A stretch of 64,000 nt of DNA from Streptomyces cadmiisoli (GCF_003261055.1 NZ_CP030074.1:434001-498000), one strand, 5' to 3'. Numbered from the stretch's first letter, positions 24,697 through 33,158 are shown. The notes: generated by a model not told the origin, from the sequence alone. Numbers and translations: made by a program.

Positions 24697-24832
24697 GGCC
24701 CGGCTGCCGGAGGATGCGGCGGCCCGGCCATGGTGGTGATCGGTCCGTTGACGGAGCGGGTCGGCCGGTGGGGCGGCCGACGGGGCGGCCCCGCTGGGCC
24801 GGGGCCGGTGGTCTCTCAGGGCTTGGGGATTC

Positions 24833-25216
24833 TCAGGGCCGCGGGTCGCCTTTCGTGGCGATCGGGCCCGGTCCGGCGGAAGTCCCCGCGTTCGCGGAGG
24901 TCTTCGACGGGGCGCGGCGGGGTGTCTCCCCGATGGGATCCAGGTCGGCAGTGAGCTTGTCGAGGCTGAGGCCCTCGTCGTGCAGCAGGTGCTTGGACAC
25001 GAGGGTCTTCGGGTTGAGGTCCTCGATGTTCAGGTCCTTCAGCTCAGGCGGGAGTTCGTCGCGAATGCTCTCCTGAGCGCTCTGCGAGAGCTGACGGACC
25101 CTGCGCAGGACGCGCGCCGCGTCGGACACCAGCTTGGGGAGCTTGTCGGGCCCGACCACGATGACGGCCAGCACGACCAGGGTGACGACTTCGAGCGGCC
25201 CGATGTCGTTGAACAT
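24833..25216 (-). CDS. tatB: Sec-independent translocase protein TatB
   Basis: Membrane protein of 127 aa that works with TatC in signal recognition. The N-terminus has the TatB pattern (MFNDIGPLEVVTLVVLAVIV, then GPDKLPKL with Glu at residue 9) and a long amphipathic helix (VRQLSQSAQESIRDELPPEL), followed by a tail of about 60 residues (LNIEDLNPKTLVSKHLL) often seen in actinobacterial TatB. It is first in the operon. Streptomyces genomes usually keep tatB apart from tatA-tatC, so a complete linked set is unusual. Confidence 0.9.
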   Translation of the reverse strand: MFNDIGPLEVVTLVVLAVIVVGPDKLPKLVSDAARVLRRVRQLSQSAQESIRDELPPELKDLNIEDLNPKTLVSKHLLHDEGLSLDKLTADLDPIGETPRRAPSKTSANAGTSAGPGPIATKGDPRP

Positions 25217-25301
25217 CTACGACTCCCGTCTGGATGGTGAGGGGGCCGCCCCGACCGGGACGACGGCGCGGCGGCTTCGTACGAGCGCGTGCCGATGTCC
25301 C

Positions 25302-25331
25302 GGTACGACCCGCGGGAGTGCGGGTCGTACC
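25302..25331 (-). terminator. 12-bp hairpin upstream of tatB
   Basis: GGTACGACCCGC at 25302-25313 pairs perfectly with 25320-25331 across a six-base loop. It lies 85 bases before tatB and 111 bases after the stop of the preceding hydrolase gene, so it may end that transcript or act in the tat leader. Confidence 0.55.
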
Positions 25332-25442
25332 CGTCCGGGTCCTGCCCGCCGGGGAAGTGGCGGACAGGACCTGCCCGGACGTGAGCCACGGGTCAGGGAC
25401 GGCCCGACGTCCGGGCGTCTTCGGCCAGTGCCTGCTACGGCA

Positions 25443-26573
25443 CTAGCGAGCCGACCGGGACGCCTTGGCGCGGTACGGCGCCAGGAACTCGGTCAGCGCC
25501 GCCAGCATCTGCTGCGGTGCCTGCTCGGCGACCCAGTGGCCGGCGCCGGGGATGACCACACCGCGCACGTCGTTCGCGAGGGGCTTCATGCCGCCCTCGA
25601 CCCATGCGCCCCAGCTCTTCTCGCCGCCGATCGCCAGGACGGGCATCGTCAGCTTGGTCTTCGCGCGGTCGTCGTTCTGCTCGACCGTCGCGTCCCACGC
25701 CCGGTAGAAGCCGAAGCTGCCGCGCAGGGACTCGCGCTCCGAGAACAGGCGGATGTAGTACTCCCGCGCGTACTCGGGCAGCCGCTCCCCGCCCTGGATG
25801 TCGAACTCGTAGGTGAAGAAGGCCTCTTCGCGGCCCCGGACGAGCTGCTCGATCAGTTCGTGGTCGACCCGGTTGAACGGGATGTGCCAGAGCCTGTTGT
25901 TGAGCGCCTCCTTCTCGAACAGCTTCGGCGAGGCCTCGGTGCTCGGCGGGCCGGGGACGTCGGCGACGGCCAGGTACTCGACCCGGTCCGGGTGGTCCGC
26001 GGCCAGCGCGTAGCCGATGATCATTCCGGTGTCGTGGCCGGCCACGGCGAACCGGTCGTGACCGAGCGCGTCCATCAGCGCGACCAGGTCGTTGGCCAGG
26101 GTGGCGGTGTCGTACCCGCCCTTCGGCTTCTCGGTCAGCCCCATACCGCGCTGGTCGACCGCGATGACCGTGAAGTCCCGGGCCAGCGCGGGCATCACCA
26201 TGCGCCACGCGTACCAGTTCTCCGGCCAGCCGTGCACCAGCAGCAGCGGCGGTCCGTCGCCCCCGATGACCACGTGCTGGCGCAGCCCGCCGGCGTTGAC
26301 GAACCGGCTGGAGAACGTCTTCTTGAACTCCGCGGACAGACGCGGCGCCGTGGCGACCGTGCCGAAGCCCTTGGGCCTGCGGGCGGCGGGGGCCTGCGCG
26401 GTGGTGGCGGTGGCGGACGGCGTCAGTCCGGCGGCCACCGAGATGCCGGCGGCCGCGGAAGCGGCGGCGCCACCGACGAACAGGCGTCGCGACAGCCCGC
26501 GCCGGGCCCGGTGCGACACCGGCTCACGCCCGGGGCCGTCCTGGGCGTCGGGCTCCGTGGGGGACATGTTCAT
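25443..26573 (-). CDS. Tat-exported alpha/beta hydrolase (epoxide hydrolase-like)
   Basis: Predicted secreted hydrolase of 376 aa. The N-terminus has a Tat signal: SRRLFVGGAAASAAAGISVA at about 28-47 after a polar n-region. The catalytic domain has oxyanion motif HGWPENWYAW (114 on), nucleophile D181 in AVAGHDTGMIIGYALAA, and the catalytic His in GAGHWVAEQAP near 352. An Asp nucleophile in GHDxG with HGWP is the epoxide hydrolase / haloalkane dehalogenase pattern. The cap domain includes FYRAWDATVEQ and several tyrosines. ATG 26573 follows GAAGGAACC. Its Tat signal and the adjacent tat operon suggest that the extra translocase may serve this enzyme. Confidence 0.9.
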   Translation of the reverse strand: MNMSPTEPDAQDGPGREPVSHRARRGLSRRLFVGGAAASAAAGISVAAGLTPSATATTAQAPAARRPKGFGTVATAPRLSAEFKKTFSSRFVNAGGLRQHVVIGGDGPPLLLVHGWPENWYAWRMVMPALARDFTVIAVDQRGMGLTEKPKGGYDTATLANDLVALMDALGHDRFAVAGHDTGMIIGYALAADHPDRVEYLAVADVPGPPSTEASPKLFEKEALNNRLWHIPFNRVDHELIEQLVRGREEAFFTYEFDIQGGERLPEYAREYYIRLFSERESLRGSFGFYRAWDATVEQNDDRAKTKLTMPVLAIGGEKSWGAWVEGGMKPLANDVRGVVIPGAGHWVAEQAPQQMLAALTEFLAPYRAKASRSAR

Positions 26574-26739
26574 GGGGTTCGGTTCCTTCGTTGATGAATC
26601 TGGAGGTCAGGGGATGGGCGCCGCGTCGGCGGTGCGCGGCGTGCGCGGCCCGCACCGCGTTCTGAACGCCCGCCGTGCCCGAGAGGACGGGCCGGCCGCC
26701 GCGAGGCGGGTCGGCCCGTCGCACGCTCGGGTCACCGGT

Positions 26740-27213
26740 CTAGCGGCCCGGGAAGCGCTGCTGGATCTCCTGAAGCACCCAGCCGTTGCCGTCGGGGTCG
26801 CTGAAGGTGGCGAAGGAGGCGTAGGAGGCGCGCTCGGGGTGCAGACCCGGCTTCCGCTCCTGGCCCGGGAGGCGGTGGGTGATGTCGCCGCCCTCGTGGC
26901 CGTGGTAGATGATGCCGCCGTTGTCGTGGAAGATCTCGCTCACCTCGATGCCGCGGCTGATGAGCTCGGCACGGGCCTCCTCGATGTCGTAGACGGCGAG
27001 GTAGAGGCCCTGGGCGGAGCCCGGCTCGGCGGAGGTCATGCCCGTGCCGAACAGGATCGAGCACTCGGAGCCCGGCGGGGTGAGGTGCACCGCGCGCCAT
27101 TCGTCACTGACGGGCTTGTCGATGTCCAGACGGAATCCCAGCGCCTCGTAGAAGGCCTTGGCCCGGTCCACGTCGGAGACGGGCAGCACGGTGACTTCGA
27201 GCTTCATATACAT
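26740..27213 (-). CDS. Glyoxalase/VOC-fold protein
   Basis: Small cytoplasmic protein of 157 aa with the beta-alpha-beta-beta-beta repeat of the vicinal oxygen chelate superfamily: MKLEVTVLPVSDVDRAKAFY and ALGFRLDIDKPVSDEWRAVHL, then GLYLAVYDIEEARAEL and FATFSDPDGNGWVLQEIQQR at the end. Metal-site candidates are H in AVHLTPPGS, and E in WVLQE. Members include glyoxalase I, dioxygenases and antibiotic-binding proteins; substrate is unknown. It lies between the CGNR regulator and the hydrolase, all transcribed leftward, and its upstream region holds a strong inverted repeat. Confidence 0.82.
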   Translation of the reverse strand: MYMKLEVTVLPVSDVDRAKAFYEALGFRLDIDKPVSDEWRAVHLTPPGSECSILFGTGMTSAEPGSAQGLYLAVYDIEEARAELISRGIEVSEIFHDNGGIIYHGHEGGDITHRLPGQERKPGLHPERASYASFATFSDPDGNGWVLQEIQQRFPGR

Positions 27214-27611
27214 CTGGGGGCTTTTCCTTCTTGTTCCCTGGCCGAGGTGGGCGGGCGCCCGGCGCGCCGCCGACCGGCTGATGCGACCCGGATGACGACT
27301 GTGATCCAGGTGTGGGCGAGACCGTGACCCGTCCGAGTGACGTGGTGTGGTGCGACCGCCTTGTTATGACCGTAGACGGTTAGCTCATAACCACCAAGTT
27401 CTGACGGCGAGGGGAAGTTCACAACTTGCGCGCACGCGCCGCCGTCACACTTCCACTTATCGCACTCCAGTTCGAATAATGGGGCGTGGTCCCCCCGGTG
27501 GCCGGAGTGGGACCACAGTGGTGTCGTGGTCAGGAATCGAACGGGGGTGAACAGTCGCTCTGCGCAGGTGAGTTCACACCGGAACGCGGGCGCACGGTTG
27601 CGCCCGCGGGG
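27214..27611. other. Intergenic region between CGNR regulator and VOC gene
   Basis: The 398 bases contain no gene. The part from 27355 to 27480 is much less GC-rich than its surroundings and holds the leftward promoter and inverted repeats described separately. The stretch 27480-27611 shows nothing recognisable. Confidence 0.5.
27363..27400 (-). promoter_or_regulatory. Operator/promoter region before the VOC gene
   Basis: GTTATGA (27363-27369) and TCATAAC (27385-27391) are perfect inverted arms 15 bases apart. Nested within are ACCGT-AG-ACGGT and GGTTA-N5-TAACC. On the minus strand TTGGTG, 17 bases and TACGGT fit a promoter with the repeats over the spacer and -10. The neighbouring CGNR protein is a likely ligand. 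Confidence 0.5.
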
Positions 27612-28223
27612 TCACTTCGAGGCCGGGCCGTGCTGGGCGGCCAGTGCCTTCTTCCGCTGCCGGTACGCCCGCATCGACGCGCGGGAGCCGCAGCGCGGAC
27701 CGCAGTAGACGGAGTTCTTGTTCCGCGTCCGGTCGAAGAAGCCGTAGTGGCACGGTGTGTGCCGGCAGGCCCGCAACCGGTCCCAGACGCCCGCCTGGGC
27801 GAGTTCGGTGGCGTTCGCCAGCACGGTGCCGAACAGCCCGGGGACATCGGTCTGCGCGGGTGCCAGGAAGGCTCCGGATGCGGTGACGACGGTCACCAGC
27901 GGATACCGGGACGCGGCGTGGCGCAGAAACCCCTCCGCCTCGGCGAGCCCGTCGGGCGTGCTGTCCTGGTCGGCGGAGTGGGCGAGCAGCACGGTGATCA
28001 AGGCCTCGCGCAGCTCACGGGCGCTGGCCGCGTCGGCCTCCGTGACATGGGTCGACTCCGAGCCCATGGCCTGCTCCAGCAGCCACGCGTGCAGATCCTG
28101 CGCGCTTCCGAAGCGCTCGGGCAGCCGGTGGGGTCCCGCGGGGTGTGTATTGACGAACTGCAGGACTACGTCAGCCGACGGCGGCTGCGTCAGCGGACTG
28201 GGTTCGGTCGTGCGCGGGGAAAT
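27612..28223 (-). CDS. CGNR zinc-finger regulator with probable ATT start codon
   Basis: Regulator of about 203 aa. The N-terminal ABATE domain begins DVVLQFVNTHPAG and continues HRLPERFGSAQDLHAWL; the C-terminal zinc finger has C153 and C158 (CRHTPC) and C174, C178 (YCGPRCGSRASMRAYRQRKK), a variant of the usual CGNR. The frame has no ATG or GTG before the ABATE domain; the first ATG, at 28067, would delete it. An ideal AAGGAGG (28236-28230) lies six bases before an in-frame ATT at 28223, giving the N-terminus ISPRTTEP. ATT initiation, or a mutation from ATG or GTG, is therefore inferred. The gene precedes the VOC and hydrolase genes, which it may control. Confidence 0.72.
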   Translation of the reverse strand: MSPRTTEPSPLTQPPSADVVLQFVNTHPAGPHRLPERFGSAQDLHAWLLEQAMGSESTHVTEADAASARELREALITVLLAHSADQDSTPDGLAEAEGFLRHAASRYPLVTVVTASGAFLAPAQTDVPGLFGTVLANATELAQAGVWDRLRACRHTPCHYGFFDRTRNKNSVYCGPRCGSRASMRAYRQRKKALAAQHGPASK

Positions 28224-28474
28224 CGTCGGCCTCCTTGATCGTCTCTAGCGTAATCCATCGAGCGTTAACCCCAAAACCGCTACGGTGCCCATTTCCTTCC
28301 GGGTGCCGAGGCTCACGGTCACACACGACCCCGCCCTCGGACCGGCGGCGGGCGCGCCCTCACCCACGGCCGGGCGGCACCGACGTAAGGGTTTCGTCAT
28401 CTCGAAGGTGACGCGTGGCGGGCGGCCCGCCGCGTTGAATGGGGCGGACACGACGCTCGGGAGACGAGGCCGGA

Positions 28475-29029
28475 ATGAAGCGTGTGCGCAAAATGCTCGG
28501 CAGGCCGCTGGTGACCGGGGCGCTGGTGGTGGCCGTCGCCGGTGCCGGTCTCGGGCTCTACTGGTTCCAGCCGTGGAAGCTGTGGCAGGACCGGACCGTC
28601 GAGGAGGCCCTGCCCGAGGCGGTGGCGACGTCCGCTCCGCCCGCAGCGACGGCCCCCTCCTCCCCGGCGCCGGCTCCCGCCACGGTCGCCGCCGGCGACC
28701 TGATCAGCCATGAGCACGCGACCTCGGGCACCGTGAAGCTCGTACGGCTGACGGACGGCTCCCACGTCGTACGGCTGGAGAACCTCGACACCAGCAACGG
28801 GCCGGATCTGCGCGTGTGGCTGACCGACGCGCCGGTCAGGGAGGGACGGGCCGGCTGGCACGTCTTCGACGACGGCCGGCACGTGAGCCTCGGCAGGCTG
28901 AAGGGCAACAAGGGCAGCCACAACTACGCCGTGCCCCAGGACATCGACCTCGCTCGGTACAGCAGCGTCAGCATCTGGTGCGACCGCTTCGACGTCTCCT
29001 TCGGCGCCGCCGAACTCACCGGTGCCTGA
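28475..29029 (+). CDS. Membrane-anchored DM13 domain protein
   Basis: Extracytoplasmic protein of 184 aa. A basic N-terminus and single membrane segment (residues about 10-28, LVTGALVVAVAGAGLGLYWF) are followed by an Ala/Pro/Ser linker and a DM13 domain (about 78-180): DLISHEHATSGTVKLVRLTD, VVRLENLDTSNGPDLRVWL, SLGRLKGNKGSHNYAVP, and a final SVSIWCDRFDVSFGAAEL with the single conserved cysteine. DM13 domains are proposed to have redox roles with a cytochrome-like fold; no substrate is known. ATG 28475 begins the basic n-region; a start at 28439 is less likely. Confidence 0.85.
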   Translation: MKRVRKMLGRPLVTGALVVAVAGAGLGLYWFQPWKLWQDRTVEEALPEAVATSAPPAATAPSSPAPAPATVAAGDLISHEHATSGTVKLVRLTDGSHVVRLENLDTSNGPDLRVWLTDAPVREGRAGWHVFDDGRHVSLGRLKGNKGSHNYAVPQDIDLARYSSVSIWCDRFDVSFGAAELTGA

Positions 29030-29093
29030 CGACAGCCCTCGGCGCCCGCCCCGGACAGCACCGTGCCGCCCGCCCGCCTGCCGTCCGGTCCGG

Positions 29094-29468
29094 TCAGATG
29101 CGCCAGGTGCGGATCCGGTCGGCCGCGCGGTACACGGTGGCCTTGCGGGCCTGAATGTCGCGGACGAGTTCGACCAGGGCTCCGTAGGGCGGGTCGATGC
29201 CCTCCCCGGAGGCGTCCATGTACGCGACGGTCACCTGGCAGGCGTACAGCGAGTTCCGGTACGGCAGGGGTTCGAGGCGGACGATCGTGTGCAGGAGCGA
29301 CGCGGCCCGCCACGCGGCGTCCGGCGGGGCGATGCCCGGACGCGGGATGCGCGTCCTGTGCCGGGCGATCGCGGCGACCAGGGCGGAGTAGTCCGTGACG
29401 CTGACGTCCTCGGGGACGGCCTGTTCCTGGACGTCGAGCAGCCAGGGGACGTCGATGTGGAGCACCAT
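29094..29468 (-). CDS. Doc/Fic-like toxin with degenerate active-site motif
   Basis: Protein of 124 aa resembling the Doc-like toxins of Streptomyces toxin-antitoxin pairs: MVLHIDVPWLLDVQEQAVPE at the start, YSALVAAIARHRTRIPRPG, AAWRAASLLHTIVRLEPLP and YRNSLYACQVTVAYM in the Fic position. The canonical HPFxxGNKR motif is replaced by LEPLPYRNSLYA, lacking the catalytic histidine and the glycine, so phosphotransferase or AMPylation activity is doubtful. The start ATG 29468 shares one base with the antitoxin stop (TGATG), so synthesis is coupled. It is included as a toxin by gene pairing and N-terminal similarity. Confidence 0.78.
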   Translation of the reverse strand: MVLHIDVPWLLDVQEQAVPEDVSVTDYSALVAAIARHRTRIPRPGIAPPDAAWRAASLLHTIVRLEPLPYRNSLYACQVTVAYMDASGEGIDPPYGALVELVRDIQARKATVYRAADRIRTWRI

Positions 29469-29707
29469 CAGGCGGCCGCAGCTCCCTGATGCCGGTCGGC
29501 CGGGGGGACCTCGTCGGGGAACGCCTCGTCGAACTCGTCCCGGTGCCGCTCGCCCCACGCGACGGCGACACGCACGAACTGGAGACGCTGGCGCTCACGC
29601 AGGGGCAGGTCGTGGACGTACTGCTTGAGGGACTTGCCTTCGGCGGCCGCCGCTGCGCGGACCTCCTCCAGCTCCTCCTCGGTGAAGGTGATGTTCAAGG
29701 AAGGCAT
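29468..29707 (-). CDS. Antitoxin paired with the Doc-like toxin
   Basis: Small acidic protein of 79 aa. The first half, LNITFTEEELEEVRAAAAAE and then GKSLKQYVHDL, has a ribbon-helix-helix shape for DNA binding; the second (VAVAWGERHRDEFDEAFPDE) is a helical tail likely to wrap the toxin. ATG 29707 starts the beta strand; a longer frame from 29776 would begin within the repeat operator. The toxin gene overlaps the stop by one base. A direct repeat TGGTACC just upstream fits autorepression. Confidence 0.8.
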   Translation of the reverse strand: MPSLNITFTEEELEEVRAAAAAEGKSLKQYVHDLPLRERQRLQFVRVAVAWGERHRDEFDEAFPDEVPPADRHQGAAAA

Positions 29708-29716
29708 GGCCGTGAT

Positions 29717-29735
29717 GGTACCTGACTGGTACCAG
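29717..29735 (-). promoter_or_regulatory. TGGTACC direct repeat, toxin-antitoxin operator
   Basis: TGGTACC at 29717-29723 and TGGTACCA at 29728-29735 are spaced 11 bases apart, one helical turn, and each contains the palindrome GGTACC. They end ten bases before the antitoxin ATG, over the expected promoter. Confidence 0.6.
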
Positions 29736-29809
29736 CGCGGGCCAGGAGTCCGCGGAACCGGGTGCCGGAGGCTCACACGAAGCTCGCCCGTGCCATGGGC
29801 GGGCTGCCC

Positions 29810-32287
29810 TCACGGGCTCCCCGGGTGGGGGCCGGAGTCGCGGGGGAGCTCCAGTTCGGCCCAGACGACCTTGCCGTCCGGTGCCGAGCGGCAGCCCCAC
29901 CTGCGGGACAGCTTGCGTACGAGGAGGAGGCCGCGGCCGTTCTCGTCCGTGCTGCCCGCGCGACGCGGACGCGGGGCGAACGCGTCGGAGTCGGACACCT
30001 CGACGGTGAGCACCTGATGCCGCAGGAGCCGCAGCCCGACCGCTCCGGTGCCGTGCCGGACGGCGTTGGTGACGAGTTCGCTGACGATGAGCTTCGTGGC
30101 GTCCTCGAGACCTTCGAGCCCCCACTCGGCCAGTTGGCGTGCCGCGAGGTCGCGGGCGCCGCGGACGGCCTCCTGGTCACCGGGCAGTGTCCAGGACGCC
30201 ACCCGGCTCGGGTCGAGGGAGCGGGTCCGGACCAGCAGGAGCGTGACGTCGTCGCACGGCTCCTGCTCCGCGAGGGTTCGCGTCGCCATGTCGCAGAGTT
30301 CGTCCAGGGAGCGGCCCGGTTGCGTGAGAGCGGCGCCCAGCCGGTGCATTCCCTCGTCGATGTCCTGCTCGCGGGTCTCGATCAGACCGTCGCTGTAGAG
30401 GGCGAGCACGGTCCCCTCGGCCAGTTCCAGCTCCACGGACTCGAACGGGTCCCCCAGACCGACACCGAGGGGCGCTCCGGTGGGGACGTCGAGGTACGCG
30501 ACCCGGCCCTGCGGGTCGATCATCGCGGGCGGGGGATGCCCGGCCGACGCCATGGTGCACCGGCGCGTGACGGGGTCGTAGACGGCGTACAGGCAGGTGG
30601 CGCCGGACACCGCGGGAGTCTGCTCGGGGACGTCGCAGTCCTCCTCGGCCAGTCGCTGCACCGTGTCGTCGAGGTGGGCCAGCAGTTCGTCGGGGGGCAG
30701 CTCCATCGCGGCGAGCGTGTGGACGGCGGTGCGGAGCCTGCCCATGGTCGCGGCGGCGTGCAGGCCGTGACCGATCACGTCGCCCACGACGAGCGCCACC
30801 CGGGCGCCGGACAGCGGGATCACGTCGAACCAGTCGCCGCCGACACAGTGGTCCACGTCCGCGGGCAGGTAGCGGGACGCCACTTCGACCGCGGCGCCGC
30901 CGCGCAACCGGCGGGGCAGCAGATTGCGTTGCAGCGCGAGGGCCGCGGTGTGCTCGCGGGCGAACTGGCGGGCGTTGTCCAGCGCCTGCGCGGCCCGGCC
31001 GACGAGCTCTTCGGCCAGCACCAGATCGGCCTCGTGGAACGGCGCGGGATCCTTCGTGCGGACGAACAGCGCCATGCCCAGCAGGGCACGCCGGGCGCGG
31101 ATCGGCACCACCATGATCGAGTGCATCCCGTTGTCGCGGACCCGGTGCGCCAGTGCCGGCACGTTGTCCACCCAGGTGCCCGGCGTGGTGTCCAGGACCG
31201 GCTCCAGGCGGGACCGCCCGGCGCGCAGGGCGGCGGCGAACGGCGAGGCGGCGGGCACGTCGACCGGCTCGCCGCGCACCCACGGGGATTCCGGCACGCC
31301 TCGGTTGATCGAGGCCAGGCCGGCCCGCCGGAAAGCGGGCAGGTGCCGGCCCGTCGCGCCGACCCGGACCGGGGGGCCCTCGCCGAACGAGACCGACTGC
31401 TCCAGGTCCACGGCGACGTAGTCGGCGAGCAGGGGTACGGCGAGATCGGCCAGTTCCTGGCCCGCCTGCATCATGTCCAGCGTGCTGCCCAGCCGGGCAC
31501 TGGCCTCGCTGAGAACGGCCAGACGCTCCCGCGCCTGCCGGTTCGCGGTGACGTCGGCGCTGATGACACACACCCCCAGCGAACTGCCGTCGGCGCCCTG
31601 AAGACACTGGAACGACGCCGCGAACTGGTGCTCCGGGCCCTGGCTCGTCGGCAGATACGTCCGGTACTCGTGGACCTTGGTCGCCCCGTTGTGCAGGACC
31701 TGCTGCATCACCGCCTCGACCGTCTCGGCATGGGAACCGGTCAGTACGTCGGTGAGCCGGCATCCCAGCCGTCGGGTGTGGGGCAGTCCGTCGTGGCGCT
31801 CGGCGACGTCGTTCACGAAGGTGCAGCGCAGCTGCCGGTCCCGAACGGTGACACCGATGGGCGCGTGGGTGAGCAGGGGGCCCGGCGCGGATCCGTTCGT
31901 CCCGTCCTCGGTCCGCGGGCCCGTGCCGGTCATCGACGCGAGCCATCGCGTCGTTCCGTCGTGGCCCCGCAGCCTGGTGATCCGCAGGCCGACGTCGAGG
32001 ACACGGCCGTCCCGGTGGCGCACCGTCTCCGCCCCCGACCAGCCGTTCTCCGCCTGGCACCGCTCGACGAACTCCGAGGTCGTCGCGGCCGTACCGAAGG
32101 ACGGCAGCACGAGCGCGGCGGCCCGGCCCACGACGTCCCCGGCGGAGTGTCCGACGAGCCGTTCGGCGGTCTGCGTCCACCCGGCCACCGTCCCCTGCTC
32201 GTCGAGCAGCGCGATCGCCGTGTCGGATATGTCGGAGGAACTCAACTGCTTGCCGAGCGTCACGGCGCCGAGGCGGGTCATGGTCAT
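29810..32287 (-). CDS. PAS-GAF-SpoIIE phosphatase-HATPase multidomain signalling protein
   Basis: Large cytoplasmic regulator of 825 aa. In order: PAS near 15-125 (SDTAIALLDEQGTVAGWTQT), a second PAS near 150-275 (HAPIGVTVRDRQLRCTFVN), a GAF domain near 285-440 (YVAVDLEQSVSFGEG, MVVPIRARRALLGMALFV), a PP2C/SpoIIE phosphatase near 455-665 (GGDWFDVIPLSGARVALVVG, DVIGHGLHAAA, ASAGHPPPAM, YSDGLIE) and an RsbW-like kinase ATPase near 695-815 (ATKLIVSELVTNAVRHGTG, GRGLLLVRKLSRRW). Such proteins dephosphorylate anti-anti-sigma factors in partner-switching networks. ATG 32287 follows GAGGAG; an in-frame ATG at 32389 would add a low-complexity leader. No anti-anti-sigma gene is adjacent. Confidence 0.93.
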   Translation of the reverse strand: MTMTRLGAVTLGKQLSSSDISDTAIALLDEQGTVAGWTQTAERLVGHSAGDVVGRAAALVLPSFGTAATTSEFVERCQAENGWSGAETVRHRDGRVLDVGLRITRLRGHDGTTRWLASMTGTGPRTEDGTNGSAPGPLLTHAPIGVTVRDRQLRCTFVNDVAERHDGLPHTRRLGCRLTDVLTGSHAETVEAVMQQVLHNGATKVHEYRTYLPTSQGPEHQFAASFQCLQGADGSSLGVCVISADVTANRQARERLAVLSEASARLGSTLDMMQAGQELADLAVPLLADYVAVDLEQSVSFGEGPPVRVGATGRHLPAFRRAGLASINRGVPESPWVRGEPVDVPAASPFAAALRAGRSRLEPVLDTTPGTWVDNVPALAHRVRDNGMHSIMVVPIRARRALLGMALFVRTKDPAPFHEADLVLAEELVGRAAQALDNARQFAREHTAALALQRNLLPRRLRGGAAVEVASRYLPADVDHCVGGDWFDVIPLSGARVALVVGDVIGHGLHAAATMGRLRTAVHTLAAMELPPDELLAHLDDTVQRLAEEDCDVPEQTPAVSGATCLYAVYDPVTRRCTMASAGHPPPAMIDPQGRVAYLDVPTGAPLGVGLGDPFESVELELAEGTVLALYSDGLIETREQDIDEGMHRLGAALTQPGRSLDELCDMATRTLAEQEPCDDVTLLLVRTRSLDPSRVASWTLPGDQEAVRGARDLAARQLAEWGLEGLEDATKLIVSELVTNAVRHGTGAVGLRLLRHQVLTVEVSDSDAFAPRPRRAGSTDENGRGLLLVRKLSRRWGCRSAPDGKVVWAELELPRDSGPHPGSP

Positions 32288-32394
32288 CGAGTGCTCTCCT
32301 CGTGGTTCTGGGAGGGCCGGAGGCGGGGGAGCGGGGGTTATTGCTCCCTTTTTTCTTGAATGACCAACTAGTGTCCGTTTTTGTGACACGAGAA

Positions 32395-32433
32395 GGCCCT
32401 GCCCCGCCCGGTGGGACCGGGCGGGGCAGGGCC
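32395..32433. terminator. Perfect 18-bp hairpin
   Basis: GGCCCTGCCCCGCCCGGT at 32395-32412 pairs fully with 32416-32433 around GGG. It lies 31 bases after the end of the secreted-protein gene (minus strand) and upstream of the SpoIIE gene, separating the two. Confidence 0.8.
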
Positions 32434-32463
32434 AGTGGCTGTTCGGGCGCTGTCGCTGCGCGC

Positions 32464-32862
32464 TCAGCAGGGGTAGACGTCGCCCGCGGTCGAGATGTTC
32501 CCCTCGTAGATCCAGCCGCGCGTCCAGTTCGGGTAGGCGCTGACGTAGAACCAGGCGTTGCCGTGCCCGTTGATGTAGTAGCAGTAGACCGTCATCGTGT
32601 AGTTGCGGTACAGCGTCTCCCTGGTGCCGCAGTCCGCGAACGGCCCCGGCCGCAGGGGCGCTGACGCCTTGTTGACGGTGCCCGTGTCCACCTGGTCGTA
32701 CCAGGCGGGATTCGGTGACCAGGTGAACTCACAGGCCATGGCGGACGCGTCGCCTGCCGCACGCGACGATTCCGCGGGGGCCGCGGACGCCGGTGTGGCC
32801 AGCGCCACAGCGGACGCGATCACGGTCGTGACCATGCCGAGCTTCCTGAACGCCTTGCGCAT
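32464..32862 (-). CDS. Small secreted protein, SH3-like
   Basis: Secreted protein of 132 aa. A Sec signal (MRKAFRKLG, then VTTVIASAVALATPASA) ends near residue 28. The mature part has four cysteines (MACEF, FADCGT, VYCYY, VYPC at the very end), enough for two disulfides, and a pattern of aromatic strands (YTMTVYCYY, AWFYVSA, GWIYEGNI) as in SH3-like domains that bind cell wall. ATG 32862 follows GGGGAGAGG. No partner gene is evident. Confidence 0.75.
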   Translation of the reverse strand: MRKAFRKLGMVTTVIASAVALATPASAAPAESSRAAGDASAMACEFTWSPNPAWYDQVDTGTVNKASAPLRPGPFADCGTRETLYRNYTMTVYCYYINGHGNAWFYVSAYPNWTRGWIYEGNISTAGDVYPC

Positions 32863-33158
32863 TGCCTCTCCCCTCAGCGGTGCCTGCAGCCCCGCTTCCC
32901 GAAGCTGCCCCGTGCCGGTCGCCGTGCCTCGAACGCCGGGTGTGCCGGTCGGCCCTGATGTCCGCAGGGCCGCGGCCTCCGCCGTCCGCCGATGGGACGA
33001 GCGTGCGCGGCAGGGCTTGCGGAAGCCTTGAGGGAACCTTGAATCCGCTGGTGGCGGCCCCTGCGGCGCGATCGGCGGCCGCTCGTCCGGTGCCGTCCGC
33101 CGGGACCTCGGAGATGCGCGTCACTGGTTTGACAGGTGTCGCGATGGCGTGTTTATGT

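Noticed and set aside
29762..32359. 865-codon plus-strand frame opposite the SpoIIE gene
   Set aside because: Antisense to an obvious multidomain protein with PAS, GAF, PP2C and HATPase motifs; its translation is low-complexity.
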